Assembly: GCF_003325455.1 (NCBI RefSeq) | Contig: NZ_CP025198.1 | Location: 1,984,001-2,048,000, forward strand | Length of the DNA stretch: 64,000 bases | Direction of reading: 5' to 3' | From: Acidipropionibacterium virtanenii | GTDB taxonomy: Bacteria; Actinomycetota; Actinomycetes; Propionibacteriales; Propionibacteriaceae | Shown here: one piece after another, positions 11,372 through 20,865 of the stretch | Layout: each line of letters begins with the position of its first letter | Position numbering within the stretch: the first letter of the stretch is position 1 | Program-made: the position numbers and the translations under genes | Notes under the pieces: model-generated | Databases searched by the model: none | The model's input: only the letters and a program-made list of their open reading frames with translations | Told to the model about the DNA's origin: nothing

Positions 11372-11941
11372 TCAGCCCGCCTTCCTGATGGTCACCCGGT
11401 CGCCGCCGTCGGCCTCCTGGACGCGGACGGCGACCACCTCCTCGGCGGAGGTGGGCAGGTTCTTTCCGACGAAGTCCGCACGGATGGGCAGCTCGCGGTG
11501 TCCGCGGTCCACCAGCACGGCCAGCTGCACGGCGGCCGGGCGCCCGACCGCCAGGATCGCGTCGATGGCGGCCCGGGTGGTGCGCCCGGTGTAGAGCACG
11601 TCGTCGACCAGGACGACGGTGAGGCCGGTGAGGTCGGAGGGCAGTCCCGGGTTGGGGTCGGCGAAGCTGGCGCGGTATCCCGCGGAGTCGCGGTCATCGC
11701 GGTAGGCCCGGACGTCAAGGTCGACCGCCTGGACCGGTCTGGACTCCACCTCGGCGAGCCGTTCGGCCATCCGGCGTGCCAGGTGGGCGCCGCGGGTGCG
11801 CACCCCGGCCAGCAGGAGGTTCTGGGCGCCGTGATTGCGCTCGACGATCTCATAGCAGATCCGGGTCAGGGCACGGCGCATGGCATCGGCGTCCATCACC
11901 ACCACGCCGTCAGACGGGTCGGGTGCAGTATGTGCGGGCAC
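11372..11941 (-). CDS. pyrR: PyrR bifunctional attenuator protein / uracil phosphoribosyltransferase
   Basis: 189 residues from GTG at 11941, chosen because GGAGGAGG ends 6 bases upstream. An upstream ATG at 11977 would overlap the attenuator hairpin and is rejected. The PRPP-binding motif is in VVLVDDVLYTGRTTRA, and the family's RALTRICYEI opening and arginine-rich segments are present. PyrR binds UMP/UTP and a specific leader RNA, causing premature termination of pyr transcription, and has weak UPRTase activity. It is the first gene of the operon, directly behind its own RNA target (11963-12072). Confidence 0.93.
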   Translation of the reverse strand: MPAHTAPDPSDGVVVMDADAMRRALTRICYEIVERNHGAQNLLLAGVRTRGAHLARRMAERLAEVESRPVQAVDLDVRAYRDDRDSAGYRASFADPNPGLPSDLTGLTVVLVDDVLYTGRTTRAAIDAILAVGRPAAVQLAVLVDRGHRELPIRADFVGKNLPTSAEEVVAVRVQEADGGDRVTIRKAG

Positions 11942-11962
11942 GTGTCGCCTCCTCCGGACATG

Positions 11963-11991
11963 AAAAAGGCCTCCCACCGCGGGGGGAAGGC
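11963..11991 (-). terminator. Attenuator terminator in the pyr leader
   Basis: On the minus strand a G+C-rich hairpin (GCCTTCCC pairing with GGGAGGC around a CCCGCGGT loop) is followed by five T residues. It lies 20-50 bp before the pyrR start codon and downstream of the PyrR-binding element, the standard order for PyrR-controlled transcription attenuation. Confidence 0.8.
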
Positions 11992-12040
11992 ATGAGCCCG
12001 GAGGCTGGTGATCGGGTACGGCTCACCGCCTGCTGGACGA

Positions 12041-12072
12041 CCTTGCCGACCTCACGGGATCGACCTTAAAGG
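12041..12072 (-). promoter_or_regulatory. PyrR-binding loop (anti-antiterminator) of the pyr leader RNA
   Basis: The minus strand carries CCTTTAAGGTCGATCCCGTG followed by AGGTCGGCAAGG. This contains the conserved UUUAA, the UCCnGUGAGG loop and the AAGG tail of PyrR target RNAs. Binding of PyrR with UMP or UTP would stabilise this hairpin and free the downstream terminator (11963-11991) to form. Confidence 0.8.
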
Positions 12073-12270
12073 ACGTTGGCGTAAACCTAGCACGCCTCGA
12101 CCCCGCTTGCTCGGCGATGAGACGGTCATGACCTCCTCGGCGCGCAGACCCACTGACAGGACCCATAGGCTCGCACCTGCACTGTGCTCCTCACCTGCTG
12201 ACCGCAACGGCACCGCAGGAAGTAAGGCACGACATTTGCGGAGCCCTGCCTCGCAGGATGCCACAGACCA

Positions 12271-12299
12271 TTGACATCCCCTACACACATTGGTAGGAA
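12271..12299 (+). promoter_or_regulatory. Probable promoter of the gene at 12329
   Basis: A consensus -35 box TTGACA (12271-12276) is spaced 17 bp from a -10-like TAGGAA (12294-12299), about 30 bp before the ATG. The remainder of the 12079-12328 gap holds the pyr operon promoter region on the minus strand; no gene is seen in it. Confidence 0.5.
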
Positions 12300-12328
12300 C
12301 AGAACGTCATCAGACCACTGGAGTATGT

Positions 12329-13204
12329 ATGACGCTGGTTCTCATCGATCCCCAGCTGGGCGCACGGATCACCGGATACGTCGCACGGCGCATGCCCGAC
12401 GCCGTGGCCTGGCCGGCCAGCACGCTGGCGACCATGGTGCCTCCCGTCCAGGCGGCCCAGACCCTCAGCGACCTGCAGGACGACGACGAGGACTGGGACG
12501 GGGCGGTCGGGCTGGGGTTCGGCTGCGGCCCGGCCGCATCCTTGGTGCGGTCGGGCCGCGCCCGCCGGGCGGTCCTCATCGACCCGGCCGCCTTCCAGGC
12601 GAACGATTCCGGCCTCGAACTGGTCTGGGCAGTGCCGATGTTCCACCCCGACGGCCCCCGGAGGCCCTACGACAAGATCATCGAGGCCCTCGGTGAAGAC
12701 GAGTTCCAGGACCCCCGAGACGTGGTCCTGGACGACATCCATGAGGCGGAGAGGTGGGTCGCCCGTACGGCACCGCCATTCGAGGCGGTGCGGATTCTCT
12801 TTCAACCGCCACCAAGGGACCTCAGTACGACCGGGCCGTATCCGCGCGAGGGGTACGCCGCCTACGCGGCCATGGCCTACGGCACGCAGGTCACCGACGA
12901 TCCCGGGCTGTGGGACCGGGTCACCACGATCTGTCAGGAGGCCGAGGAGGCGCGTCAGCCCTACGACGACGCCCTCCCGTCCCAGCCCGATGAGTCGTCC
13001 ACACGAGATCTCAACTGGCTGAGCGCCTGGACCGATCCCGACCTCGACATCACGATCTGGCTGTCACAGGAAGCCGGCTTCCTCGCCCGCCCGCTGGCCC
13101 GCCGCGGACCGGACCGTCCCCTCGTCACGCAGCCGTGGCGATCACTGGCCTGGCTCACCGACCCGCAACGCCTCGCCCGGGCCATGACGGACTGGTCCGG
13201 GTGA
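12329..13204 (+). CDS. Hypothetical protein, weakly alpha/beta-hydrolase-like
   Basis: 291 residues, not recognised. ATG at 12329 has GGAG five bases upstream and a promoter at 12271. No signal peptide or membrane segment is visible, so it is probably cytosolic. The early segment AVGLGFGCGPAASL followed by RRAVLIDPAAF looks like the strand-nucleophile elbow-helix of alpha/beta hydrolases. The elbow, however, reads G-F-G-C-G without a serine at the nucleophile position. The rest is acidic, Trp- and Pro-rich. A non-catalytic hydrolase-fold protein is possible, but this is inference. Confidence 0.6.
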   Translation: MTLVLIDPQLGARITGYVARRMPDAVAWPASTLATMVPPVQAAQTLSDLQDDDEDWDGAVGLGFGCGPAASLVRSGRARRAVLIDPAAFQANDSGLELVWAVPMFHPDGPRRPYDKIIEALGEDEFQDPRDVVLDDIHEAERWVARTAPPFEAVRILFQPPPRDLSTTGPYPREGYAAYAAMAYGTQVTDDPGLWDRVTTICQEAEEARQPYDDALPSQPDESSTRDLNWLSAWTDPDLDITIWLSQEAGFLARPLARRGPDRPLVTQPWRSLAWLTDPQRLARAMTDWSG

Positions 13205-13217
13205 TCCCCAGGCTCCG

Positions 13218-13679
13218 TCAGCTCAGTGCGGCCCGGACCAGATTCGAGGCCTGCTTGCCGTCGAAGCGGCCCTTGGTGCGTGCCTGGACGGCCTTCATCA
13301 CCGGCCCCATGAGCTTCATCGAGGGTTTCTGATCACCGGCGGCCGCGGCGACCTCCTCGTCGACGATGGCCCTGACCTCCTCGGCGCTGAGCTGGGCGGG
13401 CAGGTACTTCTCGAGGACGGCGATCTCGGCCTCCTCGTCGGCGGCCAGCTCCTCCCGGCCGCCCTCGCGGTAGGCGGCGGCCGAGTCGCGACGGGAGCTC
13501 ACCTGCTTGGCCAGGACGTCGGTCTCCTCGGCGTCGGACAGCTCGCGGGCCTCGTCGCCGGCGACCTCGGCGGACTGGATCGCGGCCAGGGCCATCCGGA
13601 TGGTGGACTTGGCCACCTCGTCGTGGGCCTTCATGGCGGCGACGAGGTCGGACTTGAGCTGGATCTTCACGGCTCCCAT
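13218..13679 (-). CDS. GatB/YqeY domain-containing protein
   Basis: 153 residues, the usual length of YqeY proteins. The helical N-terminal half (IQLKSDLVAAMKAHDEVAKSTIRMALAAIQ) and the tail domain (EKYLPAQLSAEEVRAIVDE, MGPVMKAVQARTKGRFDGKQASNLVRAAL) match the family, which resembles the tRNA-binding tail of GatB. Its role outside the amidotransferase complex is not established. It is followed upstream on the same strand by the aldo/keto reductase, 34 bp away. Confidence 0.88.
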   Translation of the reverse strand: MGAVKIQLKSDLVAAMKAHDEVAKSTIRMALAAIQSAEVAGDEARELSDAEETDVLAKQVSSRRDSAAAYREGGREELAADEEAEIAVLEKYLPAQLSAEEVRAIVDEEVAAAAGDQKPSMKLMGPVMKAVQARTKGRFDGKQASNLVRAALS

Positions 13680-13713
13680 GACGGGACACCTCCTGGGAAT
13701 AGCGGATAGGAAT

Positions 13714-14724
13714 TCAGCGGCGCTCGGCCAGAACAGTCTCGATGCGCACGAGCTCCTCCTCGGTGAAGGGAGAGGCGCTCAGTGCGTCGATGTCGGAATC
13801 GATCTGGGACACCGAGGAGGCGCCGACCAGCACGCTGGTGACCCTCTCGTCGCGAAGATTCCACGACAGCGCCATCTGCGCCAGTGTCTGGTCGCGATCC
13901 TTGGCGATCTCGGTGAGAGCGGTGACGGTGGCGAGGGTGGAGGCGTCGATCTGATCGGGCTTCAGCGAGCGCGATCCCATTCCGGCCCGTGAACTCTCGG
14001 GGATGCCGTGGAGGTACTTGGTGGTGAGCAGCCCCTGGGCCAGCGGGGAGAAGCAGATGATGCCGAGCCCCTCCTGCTCGCAGGTGTCGACCAGGCCGTC
14101 CTCGATCCACCGGTCGAACATGTTGTAGCGGGGCTGGTGGATGAGCAGCGGGGTACCCAGATCGCGGGCGATGGCGGTGGCCCTCGCGGTCTGATCGGGG
14201 TCGTAGGAGGAGATCCCGGCATACAGCGCCCGGCCCGAGCGCACGATCCGGTCCAGGGCCCCCATCGTCTCCTCGAGCGGGGTGTCGGGGTCGAAGCGGT
14301 GGGAGTAGAAGATGTCGACGTAGTCCAGGCCCATCCGCTTCAGCGACTGGTCGCAGGAGGCGATGAGGTACTTGCGGGAGCCGCCGCCCTGGCCGTAGGG
14401 GCCCGGCCACATGTCGTAGCCGGCCTTGGACGAGATGATGAGCTCGTCGCGGTAGGGCCGGAAATCGGCGGCGAAGATCCGCCCGAAGTTCAGTTCGGCC
14501 TGCCCGTACGGGGGCCCGTAGTTGTTGGCCAGGTCGAAGTGGGTGACGCCGCGGTCGAAGGCTCTGCGCAGCACTGCGCGCTGGGTCCCGCCGGGATGCA
14601 GGTCCCCGAAGTTCTGCCACAGGCCCAGGGACACCTCGGGCAGCATGAGGCCCGAGCGCCCGCAACGCCGGTAGTTCATCCGGTCATAGCGGTCCGACGC
14701 GGCGAGATAGGTGCTGACAGCCAT
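13714..14724 (-). CDS. Aldo/keto reductase, YghZ/GPR type
   Basis: 336 residues. NADPH-dependent carbonyl reductase with an (alpha/beta)8 barrel. Catalytic Asp and Tyr lie in THFDLANNYG, the lysine in ELIISSKAGYDMWPGPYG, and the histidine in DIFYSHRFD. These segments and the N-terminal extension ahead of the core match E. coli YghZ (L-glyceraldehyde 3-phosphate reductase) and related methylglyoxal-active enzymes. The extension supports the ATG at 14724 over the internal ATG at 14679. A detoxification role for methylglyoxal or similar aldehydes is inferred from the subfamily. Confidence 0.88.
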   Translation of the reverse strand: MAVSTYLAASDRYDRMNYRRCGRSGLMLPEVSLGLWQNFGDLHPGGTQRAVLRRAFDRGVTHFDLANNYGPPYGQAELNFGRIFAADFRPYRDELIISSKAGYDMWPGPYGQGGGSRKYLIASCDQSLKRMGLDYVDIFYSHRFDPDTPLEETMGALDRIVRSGRALYAGISSYDPDQTARATAIARDLGTPLLIHQPRYNMFDRWIEDGLVDTCEQEGLGIICFSPLAQGLLTTKYLHGIPESSRAGMGSRSLKPDQIDASTLATVTALTEIAKDRDQTLAQMALSWNLRDERVTSVLVGASSVSQIDSDIDALSASPFTEEELVRIETVLAERR

Positions 14725-14763
14725 GGGCTGAACTCTACCGCCACCGGGCGGGTCGGGTCCGCG

Positions 14764-15168
14764 TCAGTGGCGGCCTGTCCTGGGCCGGACGACCTTGTGG
14801 GCCTGCCAGTCGTCGGAGACGTTGAAGGTCGACGTGAGGATCATCCCGGCCGTCTCGGCGCCCTCTGACAGATCGGAGGTGTCGACGGTTCCCGCCCGGC
14901 CCACCTTCGGGGTCACCAGGAGGATGATGCCGTCCTTGTCCAGATCGCGCATCGCATCGACCAGACCGTCGGCGACGTCCCCGTCATCGGAGCGCCACCA
15001 GAGCCACACCACGTCGACGCCGCCCAGGGCGTCCTCGATGAGATCCCCCTCGATGGCGTCCATCACCTGCTGGCGCAGATCCTCGTCGACGTCGTCATCC
15101 CATCCGAGCTCCTGGACAACCTGGCCGGACTGCAGCCCGAGCCTGTCGAAATCAGTCCCGCTTTCCAC
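14764..15168 (-). CDS. DUF3052 family protein
   Basis: 134 residues from GTG at 15168, which has AAGGAG about nine bases upstream; an alternative GTG at 15213 would add 15 residues. The sequence fits DUF3052, a small acidic actinobacterial family often next to aceE, as here (aceE ends 148 bp away on the same strand). Recognisable parts are LGLQSGQVVQELGWDDDVD, DVVWLWWR and a C-terminal ILTSTFNVSDDWQAHKVVRP. No catalytic motif is visible and the function is unknown. Confidence 0.8.
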   Translation of the reverse strand: MESGTDFDRLGLQSGQVVQELGWDDDVDEDLRQQVMDAIEGDLIEDALGGVDVVWLWWRSDDGDVADGLVDAMRDLDKDGIILLVTPKVGRAGTVDTSDLSEGAETAGMILTSTFNVSDDWQAHKVVRPRTGRH

Positions 15169-15315
15169 GAATCCCCTGCTCCTTGTCCTGTGTTGTCCCC
15201 CGGCATCGGTCACACCTGACGACTGGGACCAAGCCTGCCAGATCCTGGCCCGCCCGGCCAGTGCGCCGGGCCGCGAGCCCGGCGCACTGGAGCGGATGCG
15301 CTGCCCGAATCCGGC

Positions 15316-18069
15316 TCAGGACTCCCCGCCCGCGTTGCCCGAGGTGCCGGCATTCACATTGAGCAGGTCGTACTGCTGGGCGGCTCTCAGCGGCCAGTCC
15401 TCAGGGATCTCGCCGTTGTCGGCCAGCTGCTGGAGGGTCCGCACCGCGATCGACGGGCCGTCGATGTGGAAGAAGCGGCGGGCGGCCGGGCGGGTGTCGG
15501 AGAAGCCGAACCCGTCGGCCCCGAGCGAGGCGTAGTCGCCGGGCACCCACTGGGCGATCTGGTCGGGCACCTGGCGCATGTAGTCGGTGACCGCGACCAC
15601 CGGGCCGGGGGCATCGGCCAGGCGGGCCGTCACGTAGGGGGTGCGGTGTCCCTGATCGGGGTGCAGGAAGGCCTGCTCATCGGCGTCCATGGCGTCGCGG
15701 CGCAGCTCGTTCCAGGAGGTGACACTCCACACGTCGGCCACCACGCCGAAATCGCGCTTGAGGAGTCCCTGGGCCTCCAGAGCCCAGGGAACGGCCACCC
15801 CGGAGGCCAGGATCTGGGCGCGACGGGCGTCCTGGTTGACCCCTTCGAAGGATCCGGGGGCCAGCAGATACATGCCTTTGACGATGCCCTCGGCGTCGAC
15901 CCCCTCAGGTTCCTTGGGCTGGACGATCGGCTCGTTGTAGACCGTGAGGTAGAACATCACGTTCTCGTCGGCCGGCCCGTACATGCGGTCCAGGCCGGAT
16001 TCGACGATATGGGAGATCTCGTACGAGTAGGCCGGGTCGTAGCTCACCACGGCCGGATTGGTGGCGGCCAGCACCGGCGAGTGACCGTCCATGTGCTGGG
16101 TGCCCTCGCCGGTCAGGGTGGTGCGTCCCGCGGTGCCTCCGAGCACGAATCCCTTGGCCATCTGGTCGCCGGCCGCCCAGAACCCGTCTCCGGTGCGCTG
16201 GAAGCCGAACATCGAGTAGAAGATGTAGATCGGCACCAGGGGCACGCCGTGGGTGGCGTAGGCGGTGCCGGCGGCGGTGAAGGCGGCCACCGATCCGGCC
16301 TCGTTGATGCCGGTGTGCAGGATCTGCCCGTTCTTCGCCTCCCGGTAGCTGAGCATCAGCTCGTGATCGACCGGGGTGTAGTTCTGGCCGTGCGGGTTGT
16401 AGATCTTGATGGTCGGGAAGAAGGAGTCCATCCCGAAGGTGCGCGCCTCGTCGGGGATGATCGGCACCACGTGCGGGGCGAAGTCCTTGTCCCGCATGAG
16501 GTCCTTGAGCAGCCGGACGAAGGCCATCGTGGTGGCCACCTCCTGCTTGCCCGATCCTCGCTTGACGCCGTCGAAGTGCTTGGCCGAGGGCTTGGGCAGG
16601 GGCTTGTGAGTGGTGCGGCGCTCGGGGGTGAAGCCGCCCAGGGAGCGGCGGCGCTCCAGCAGGTACTGGATCCGCTCGTCCTCGGGACCGGGGTTGTAGT
16701 ACGGCGCCAGGTAGGGGTTCTCCTCGAGCTGGGCGTCGGTGACCGGGATGTCGAGACGGTCGCGGAAGGCCTTGAGGTCGTCGACCGTCATCTTCTTCAT
16801 CTGGTGGGTGGCGTTCCGCCCGGCGAAGTGGGAGCCCAGGTCGTAGCCCTTGATGGTGCAGGCGAGCACCACCGTCGGGGCGCCCTTGGTCTCGGTGGCG
16901 GCCTTGTAGGCCGTGTACATCTTGCGGTAGTCGTGGCCGCCGCGTCGCAGCGCCCAGATCTGGTCGTCGGTCCAGTTCTCGACCATCCCCAGGGTGCGCG
17001 GGTCCCGGCCGAAGAACTCGCGGCGCACATAGCCGCCGTCATTGGCCTTGAAGGTCTGGTAGTCGCCGTCGCGGGTGTTGTTCATGAGGTCGACCAGGGC
17101 GCCGTCCTTGTCGGCGTCCAGCAGCGGATCCCAGCCCGATCCCCAGATCACCTTGATGACGTTCCAGCCCGCACCGCGGAACGTGGACTCGAGCTCCTGG
17201 ACGATCTTGCCGTTGCCGCGCACCGGGCCGTCGAGGCGCTGGAGGTTGCAGTTGATGACGAAGGTGAGGTTGTCGAGCTCCTCGTTGGCGGCCACCTGGA
17301 GGAAGCCGCGGGACTCGGGCTCGTCCATCTCGCCGTCGCCCAGGAAGGCCCAGACGTGCTGGTCGGAGCAGTCCTTGACGCCGCGGTTGGTGAGGTACTT
17401 GTTGAAGGAGGCCTGGTAGACCGCGTTCATCGGGCCGATGCCCATCGACACGGTGGGGAACTGCCAGAACTTCGGCAGCATCCGGGGGTGGGGGTAGGAG
17501 GGCAGCCCGTCGGGGGCTGCGGACTTCTCCTGGCGGAAGCCGTCGAGCTCGGTCGCCGACAGCCGACCCTCCAGGAAGGCCCGGGCGTACATGCCCGGGG
17601 AGGCATGGCCCTGGTAGAAGATCTGATCGCCTCCGCCGGGAGCGTCGGGACCGCGCCAGAAGTGGTTCATGCCCACCTCGTACAGGGTGACCGCGGAGGC
17701 GTAGGTCGAGATGTGGCCGCCGACCCCGATCCCGGGCCGCTGGGCGCGCTGCACGGTCATCGCGGCGTTCCAGCGCAGCATCCTGCGGATTCCCCGCTCC
17801 ATCGCCTCATCACCGGGGTACGGCGCCTCGTCGACGGCCGATATGGTGTTGATGTAGTCGGTCGAGGTGAGCGCCGAGACGTCGAGCTTGCCGTGGCTGC
17901 GGGCGTGCTCCAGCAGTTTCAGCAGCACCACACGGGCCCGGTTCTCCCCGTCCGCCTCGACCATCCTGTCGAGGGATTCGAGCCACTCCTGCGTCTCCTC
18001 AGGGTCGGTGTCGGGAAGGGTTGTCGGGAGTCCGTTCAGGACGGGGCCGGGTTCTTCGCGTGGGATCAC
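15316..18069 (-). CDS. aceE: Pyruvate dehydrogenase E1 component, homodimeric
   Basis: 917 residues. Thiamine-diphosphate-dependent decarboxylation of pyruvate and acetyl transfer to lipoyl-E2. The ThDP motif starts with GDGEMDE at residues 244-250 and closes with [14 protein letters not shown]. The length and N-terminus match the single-chain AceE of E. coli and actinobacteria. GTG at 18069 is chosen because AAAGGA lies seven bases upstream; longer upstream frames lack family similarity. The E2 and E3 genes are not nearby, which is usual in actinobacteria. It is divergent from fasR, so acetyl-CoA production and fatty-acid synthesis genes are neighbours. Confidence 0.95.
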   Translation of the reverse strand: MIPREEPGPVLNGLPTTLPDTDPEETQEWLESLDRMVEADGENRARVVLLKLLEHARSHGKLDVSALTSTDYINTISAVDEAPYPGDEAMERGIRRMLRWNAAMTVQRAQRPGIGVGGHISTYASAVTLYEVGMNHFWRGPDAPGGGDQIFYQGHASPGMYARAFLEGRLSATELDGFRQEKSAAPDGLPSYPHPRMLPKFWQFPTVSMGIGPMNAVYQASFNKYLTNRGVKDCSDQHVWAFLGDGEMDEPESRGFLQVAANEELDNLTFVINCNLQRLDGPVRGNGKIVQELESTFRGAGWNVIKVIWGSGWDPLLDADKDGALVDLMNNTRDGDYQTFKANDGGYVRREFFGRDPRTLGMVENWTDDQIWALRRGGHDYRKMYTAYKAATETKGAPTVVLACTIKGYDLGSHFAGRNATHQMKKMTVDDLKAFRDRLDIPVTDAQLEENPYLAPYYNPGPEDERIQYLLERRRSLGGFTPERRTTHKPLPKPSAKHFDGVKRGSGKQEVATTMAFVRLLKDLMRDKDFAPHVVPIIPDEARTFGMDSFFPTIKIYNPHGQNYTPVDHELMLSYREAKNGQILHTGINEAGSVAAFTAAGTAYATHGVPLVPIYIFYSMFGFQRTGDGFWAAGDQMAKGFVLGGTAGRTTLTGEGTQHMDGHSPVLAATNPAVVSYDPAYSYEISHIVESGLDRMYGPADENVMFYLTVYNEPIVQPKEPEGVDAEGIVKGMYLLAPGSFEGVNQDARRAQILASGVAVPWALEAQGLLKRDFGVVADVWSVTSWNELRRDAMDADEQAFLHPDQGHRTPYVTARLADAPGPVVAVTDYMRQVPDQIAQWVPGDYASLGADGFGFSDTRPAARRFFHIDGPSIAVRTLQQLADNGEIPEDWPLRAAQQYDLLNVNAGTSGNAGGES

Positions 18070-18215
18070 GCCGGGTCCTTTCTCATCGACGATGACGCTG
18101 AGCCGGATCACCGGTCGGCATGTGACCCCATTGTGGACCCGGATGCAAGAAAAATCACAAGCTGTGGTGCCGATGTTCTCGCTAGGCTCGATCGCACCTG
18201 CAGACAGGAGTGGCC

Positions 18216-19445
18216 GTGGCATCAAGGAGTTCCTCGGAGTCGGCGCGTCGCGCCGGCATGTCGAGCACGGGACGCACCGTCGTCCCCTCGGATCGCACCC
18301 GCAAGGCGATGGCCAAGCGGTTGGCGGCGCGCACCTCGGCCATGACGACGGCCACCCTGGCCCAGATGACGCAGCGCCACTCGTGGTTCCGGGCGTTGTC
18401 CGCCGACGACCGGTCGTGGATCTCCATCGTCGCCCGCAACGGCATCGACGGGTTCGTCCGCTGGTTCGCCGACGACGAGGCCGAGCCCTACTCCCCCACC
18501 GACGTCTTCGACGTGGCGCCGCGCTCGATGACCCGCAAGATCTCCCTGCACCAGACAGTCGATCTGGTGCGCACGACCATCGAGGTCGTCGAGGAGCAGA
18601 TCGAGGAGAAGATGCCGCGGGGCGACCGTTCCGTGCTGTCCAATGCGATCGCCCACTACTCCCGGGAGGTGGCCTTCGCCGCCGCCGAGGTCTACGCCCG
18701 CGCGGCCGAGCAGCGCGGCACCTGGGACGAGCGGCTGGAGGCCCTGGTGGTCGACGCCATCGTGCGCGACGATGTCGACGATGAGCAGCTGACATCCCGG
18801 GCCTCGACGCTGGGCTGGAAGCCCGGCTCGAAGCTCTGCGTCGTGGTCGGCGCGGTGGGGTCCTCGCGCGCCCTCCACGGGCTGCGGCGGGCCGCGGAGC
18901 ACGCCCACCTCTCGGTCCTGGCCGCGGTGCAGAGTGACCGGATGGTCGCGGTGATCTCAGGTGCGGCGCTCTCCGACGACGCCTCCGCGGTGGGCGCCGC
19001 CGAGCCCCTGGCCGAGCACTTCGGAGAAGGGCCGGTCGTGGTGGGGCCGGTCGTGGGCGATCTCACCGGCGCTCCCGGTTCGGCCCGGTCCGCCCTGTCG
19101 GCGGCCCGTGCAGCGGTGGCCTGGCCCGAGGGCCCGCGGCTCATCGCCTCGGCCGACGTCATCCCCGAGCGGGTGCTGGCCGGCGACCGGCAGGCCGTCG
19201 AGTGGCTGGTCGCCGAGGTCTTCACCCCTCTCAATGAGGCCACCGGCGACCTGATGGACACCTGCGTGTCCTTCCTGGACCACGGCGGCTCGGTGGAGGG
19301 CACCGGGCGAGCCATGTACATCCACCCGAACACCGTGCGCTACCGCCTCAAGAAGATCCAGGACGTGACCGGCTACTCGCCCACGGATCCGCGGGAGGCC
19401 TACCTGCTACGGCTGGCCGTCACCCTGGGGAGGCTGCGGGGCTGA
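18216..19445 (+). CDS. fasR: PucR/CdaR-family regulator, probable FasR
   Basis: About 409 residues. The C-terminal helix-turn-helix of the PucR type ([20 protein letters not shown]) occupies roughly residues 360-405, preceded by a GGDEF-like/CdaR central region and a helical N-terminal domain. In Streptomyces coelicolor the protein of this architecture just upstream of fabD-fabH-acpP-fabF is FasR, an activator of that operon, and the gene order here is the same apart from two inserted genes. GTG at 18216 is preferred over 18210 because AGGAG lies five bases upstream. The assignment rests on domain type and context. Confidence 0.8.
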   Translation: MASRSSSESARRAGMSSTGRTVVPSDRTRKAMAKRLAARTSAMTTATLAQMTQRHSWFRALSADDRSWISIVARNGIDGFVRWFADDEAEPYSPTDVFDVAPRSMTRKISLHQTVDLVRTTIEVVEEQIEEKMPRGDRSVLSNAIAHYSREVAFAAAEVYARAAEQRGTWDERLEALVVDAIVRDDVDDEQLTSRASTLGWKPGSKLCVVVGAVGSSRALHGLRRAAEHAHLSVLAAVQSDRMVAVISGAALSDDASAVGAAEPLAEHFGEGPVVVGPVVGDLTGAPGSARSALSAARAAVAWPEGPRLIASADVIPERVLAGDRQAVEWLVAEVFTPLNEATGDLMDTCVSFLDHGGSVEGTGRAMYIHPNTVRYRLKKIQDVTGYSPTDPREAYLLRLAVTLGRLRG

Positions 19446-19513
19446 GGAGCGGATCCCTGCCGGCCGCTCCTGGACCGATGGTTCGCTCCTGGACTGATGA
19501 TTACAGTGGCGCC

Positions 19514-19858
19514 ATGAATCTCATGATCCCGGTGCGCCCGGACGGCTCGGTGGAACCACGATTCGGAAAGGCACCGATGGTCGCGGTGGCCGGCGTCGAC
19601 GAGGCCGGCGCGATCACCTCCTGGCAGACCTTCCAGGTGGGCTGGGACGCCCTGCACGATGCCGGCACGGAGGGTTCCCACCATGCCCGCATCGTCACCT
19701 TCCTGCGCGAGCACGAGGTGGCGGCTGTGGTGGCCACCCACGTCGGGCCGGGCATGCAGCGCACGCTGAACTCGATGGGGCTGCCGATGCTGCTGGCCGC
19801 CCATCCTGACGCCAGGACCTCGGTGGAGGCCGCCGTCGCGGCTGCGGGAGAGCACTGA
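19514..19858 (+). CDS. NifX/NifB-like (dinitrogenase FeMo-cofactor fold) protein
   Basis: 114 residues. The opening MIPVRPDGSVEPRFGKAP and the later IVTFLREHEVAAVVATHVGPGM fit the small RNase-H-like domain shared by NifX, NifY and the C-terminus of NifB. No nitrogenase genes are present, so it is one of the many stand-alone members with unknown role, perhaps metal-cluster or cofactor binding. Its stop overlaps the ATG of the next gene (TGATG), so the two are translationally coupled. Confidence 0.75.
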   Translation: MNLMIPVRPDGSVEPRFGKAPMVAVAGVDEAGAITSWQTFQVGWDALHDAGTEGSHHARIVTFLREHEVAAVVATHVGPGMQRTLNSMGLPMLLAAHPDARTSVEAAVAAAGEH

Positions 19859-20775
19859 TGCGCATCGCGGTGATCGGGGCCGGGGCCATCGGCGGCTTCT
19901 ACGGCGCCGCGCTGTCTGCGGCCGGCCAGGACGTCTCCTTCATCGCCCGGGGCGCCACCCTCGAGGCCCTGCGCACGCATGGCCTGCGCATCATCGGGGA
20001 GCAGACCCTGACCCTCGACGTGGCCGCCACCGACGACGCCGCCGAGATCGGCCCGGTCGAGGTGGTGCTGATGTGCACCAAGACCTTCCAGGTCGCCGAC
20101 GCCGCACGCAGCTACCTGCCCGCCCTGATGGGGCCGGACACCCTGGTCGTCAGCACCCAGAACGGCGTCCAGGCCCCGTTCTTGCTGGAGAGAACGGTGG
20201 GCCGCGAGCATGTGGGGCCGGGGGTGTGCCGGGTGTGGTCCAAGATCGCCGAGCCCGGCGTCATCGACCTGATGGGAGGCCCGAAGAGCCTGGTGGTGGG
20301 CACCTGGGATGACGCCGTCACCCCGGTGCTCTCGGCCTTCCGGGCGGCGCTGCACCAGGCCGGCGTGGCCACCTCCGAGTCCACCGACATCTGGACCGAG
20401 CTGTGGACCAAGGTGATCCACGTCGTACCCCAGGGGGCGGTCGGGGCGCTGCTCGACGCCCCGCTGGGCGAGCTGCTGGACCGTCACCGGGCGCTGTACC
20501 GCCGGACCATGGCCGAGACCGCCGAGGTGGCCCGGGCACACGGAGCGAAGCTGCCCGACGACGTCGTGGAGGCCACCCTGGGCTTCCTGGCCGGCCAGGA
20601 TCCGTCCTCGACGACCTCCTTCCAGCGCGACATCACCTCCGGGCGTCGCAGCGAGTTCGCCGCCCAGGTGGGTGCGATTCCGGCGCTGGGCGACGAGGTG
20701 GGCGTCGACACCCCGGTCAACGACGTCATCGCCGAGGTGCTGGGGCTGGCCGAGGAGCGCAACCGGGCGGCCTGA
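19858..20775 (+). CDS. panE: 2-dehydropantoate 2-reductase family protein
   Basis: 305 residues. NADPH-dependent reduction of ketopantoate to pantoate for CoA and ACP phosphopantetheine. The Rossmann motif is GAGAIGGFYGAAL at residues 7-19. The C-terminal domain has the LWTKVIHVVPQGAVGALLDAPLG segment bearing the catalytic Lys and helix typical of PanE/ApbA, though the usual N in the KLxxN motif is changed. Coupled to the NifX-like gene and directly upstream of the fab genes; a role in cofactor supply for ACP would fit. Related ApbA-like enzymes act on other 2-oxo acids, so the substrate is probable rather than certain. Confidence 0.75.
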   Translation: MRIAVIGAGAIGGFYGAALSAAGQDVSFIARGATLEALRTHGLRIIGEQTLTLDVAATDDAAEIGPVEVVLMCTKTFQVADAARSYLPALMGPDTLVVSTQNGVQAPFLLERTVGREHVGPGVCRVWSKIAEPGVIDLMGGPKSLVVGTWDDAVTPVLSAFRAALHQAGVATSESTDIWTELWTKVIHVVPQGAVGALLDAPLGELLDRHRALYRRTMAETAEVARAHGAKLPDDVVEATLGFLAGQDPSSTTSFQRDITSGRRSEFAAQVGAIPALGDEVGVDTPVNDVIAEVLGLAEERNRAA

Positions 20776-20788
20776 TACGCGATATCTC

Positions 20789-20807
20789 GTTGTGGGGTTC
20801 TCACAAC
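20789..20807. promoter_or_regulatory. Inverted repeat upstream of fabD, candidate FasR operator
   Basis: GTTGTG and CACAAC form a perfect 6 bp inverted repeat around a 7-base spacer, in the 90 bp gap between the ketopantoate reductase stop and the fabD start. It is the only clear dyad in that gap, about 60 bp before fabD, where an activator site would be expected. Confidence 0.4.
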
Positions 20808-20865
20808 TTCCCTGTCATCCTTTTCGTGACCTGAACCGTCGCATCGGCGCCGTCGATGGACCAGA

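Noticed and set aside
11942-11977. Upstream ATG start of pyrR (11977)
   Set aside because: It would translate the attenuator hairpin and has no Shine-Dalgarno; GTG at 11941 follows GGAGGAGG.
15466-18345. Plus-strand 959-residue frame across aceE
   Set aside because: Antisense shadow of aceE, which has complete motifs on the minus strand.
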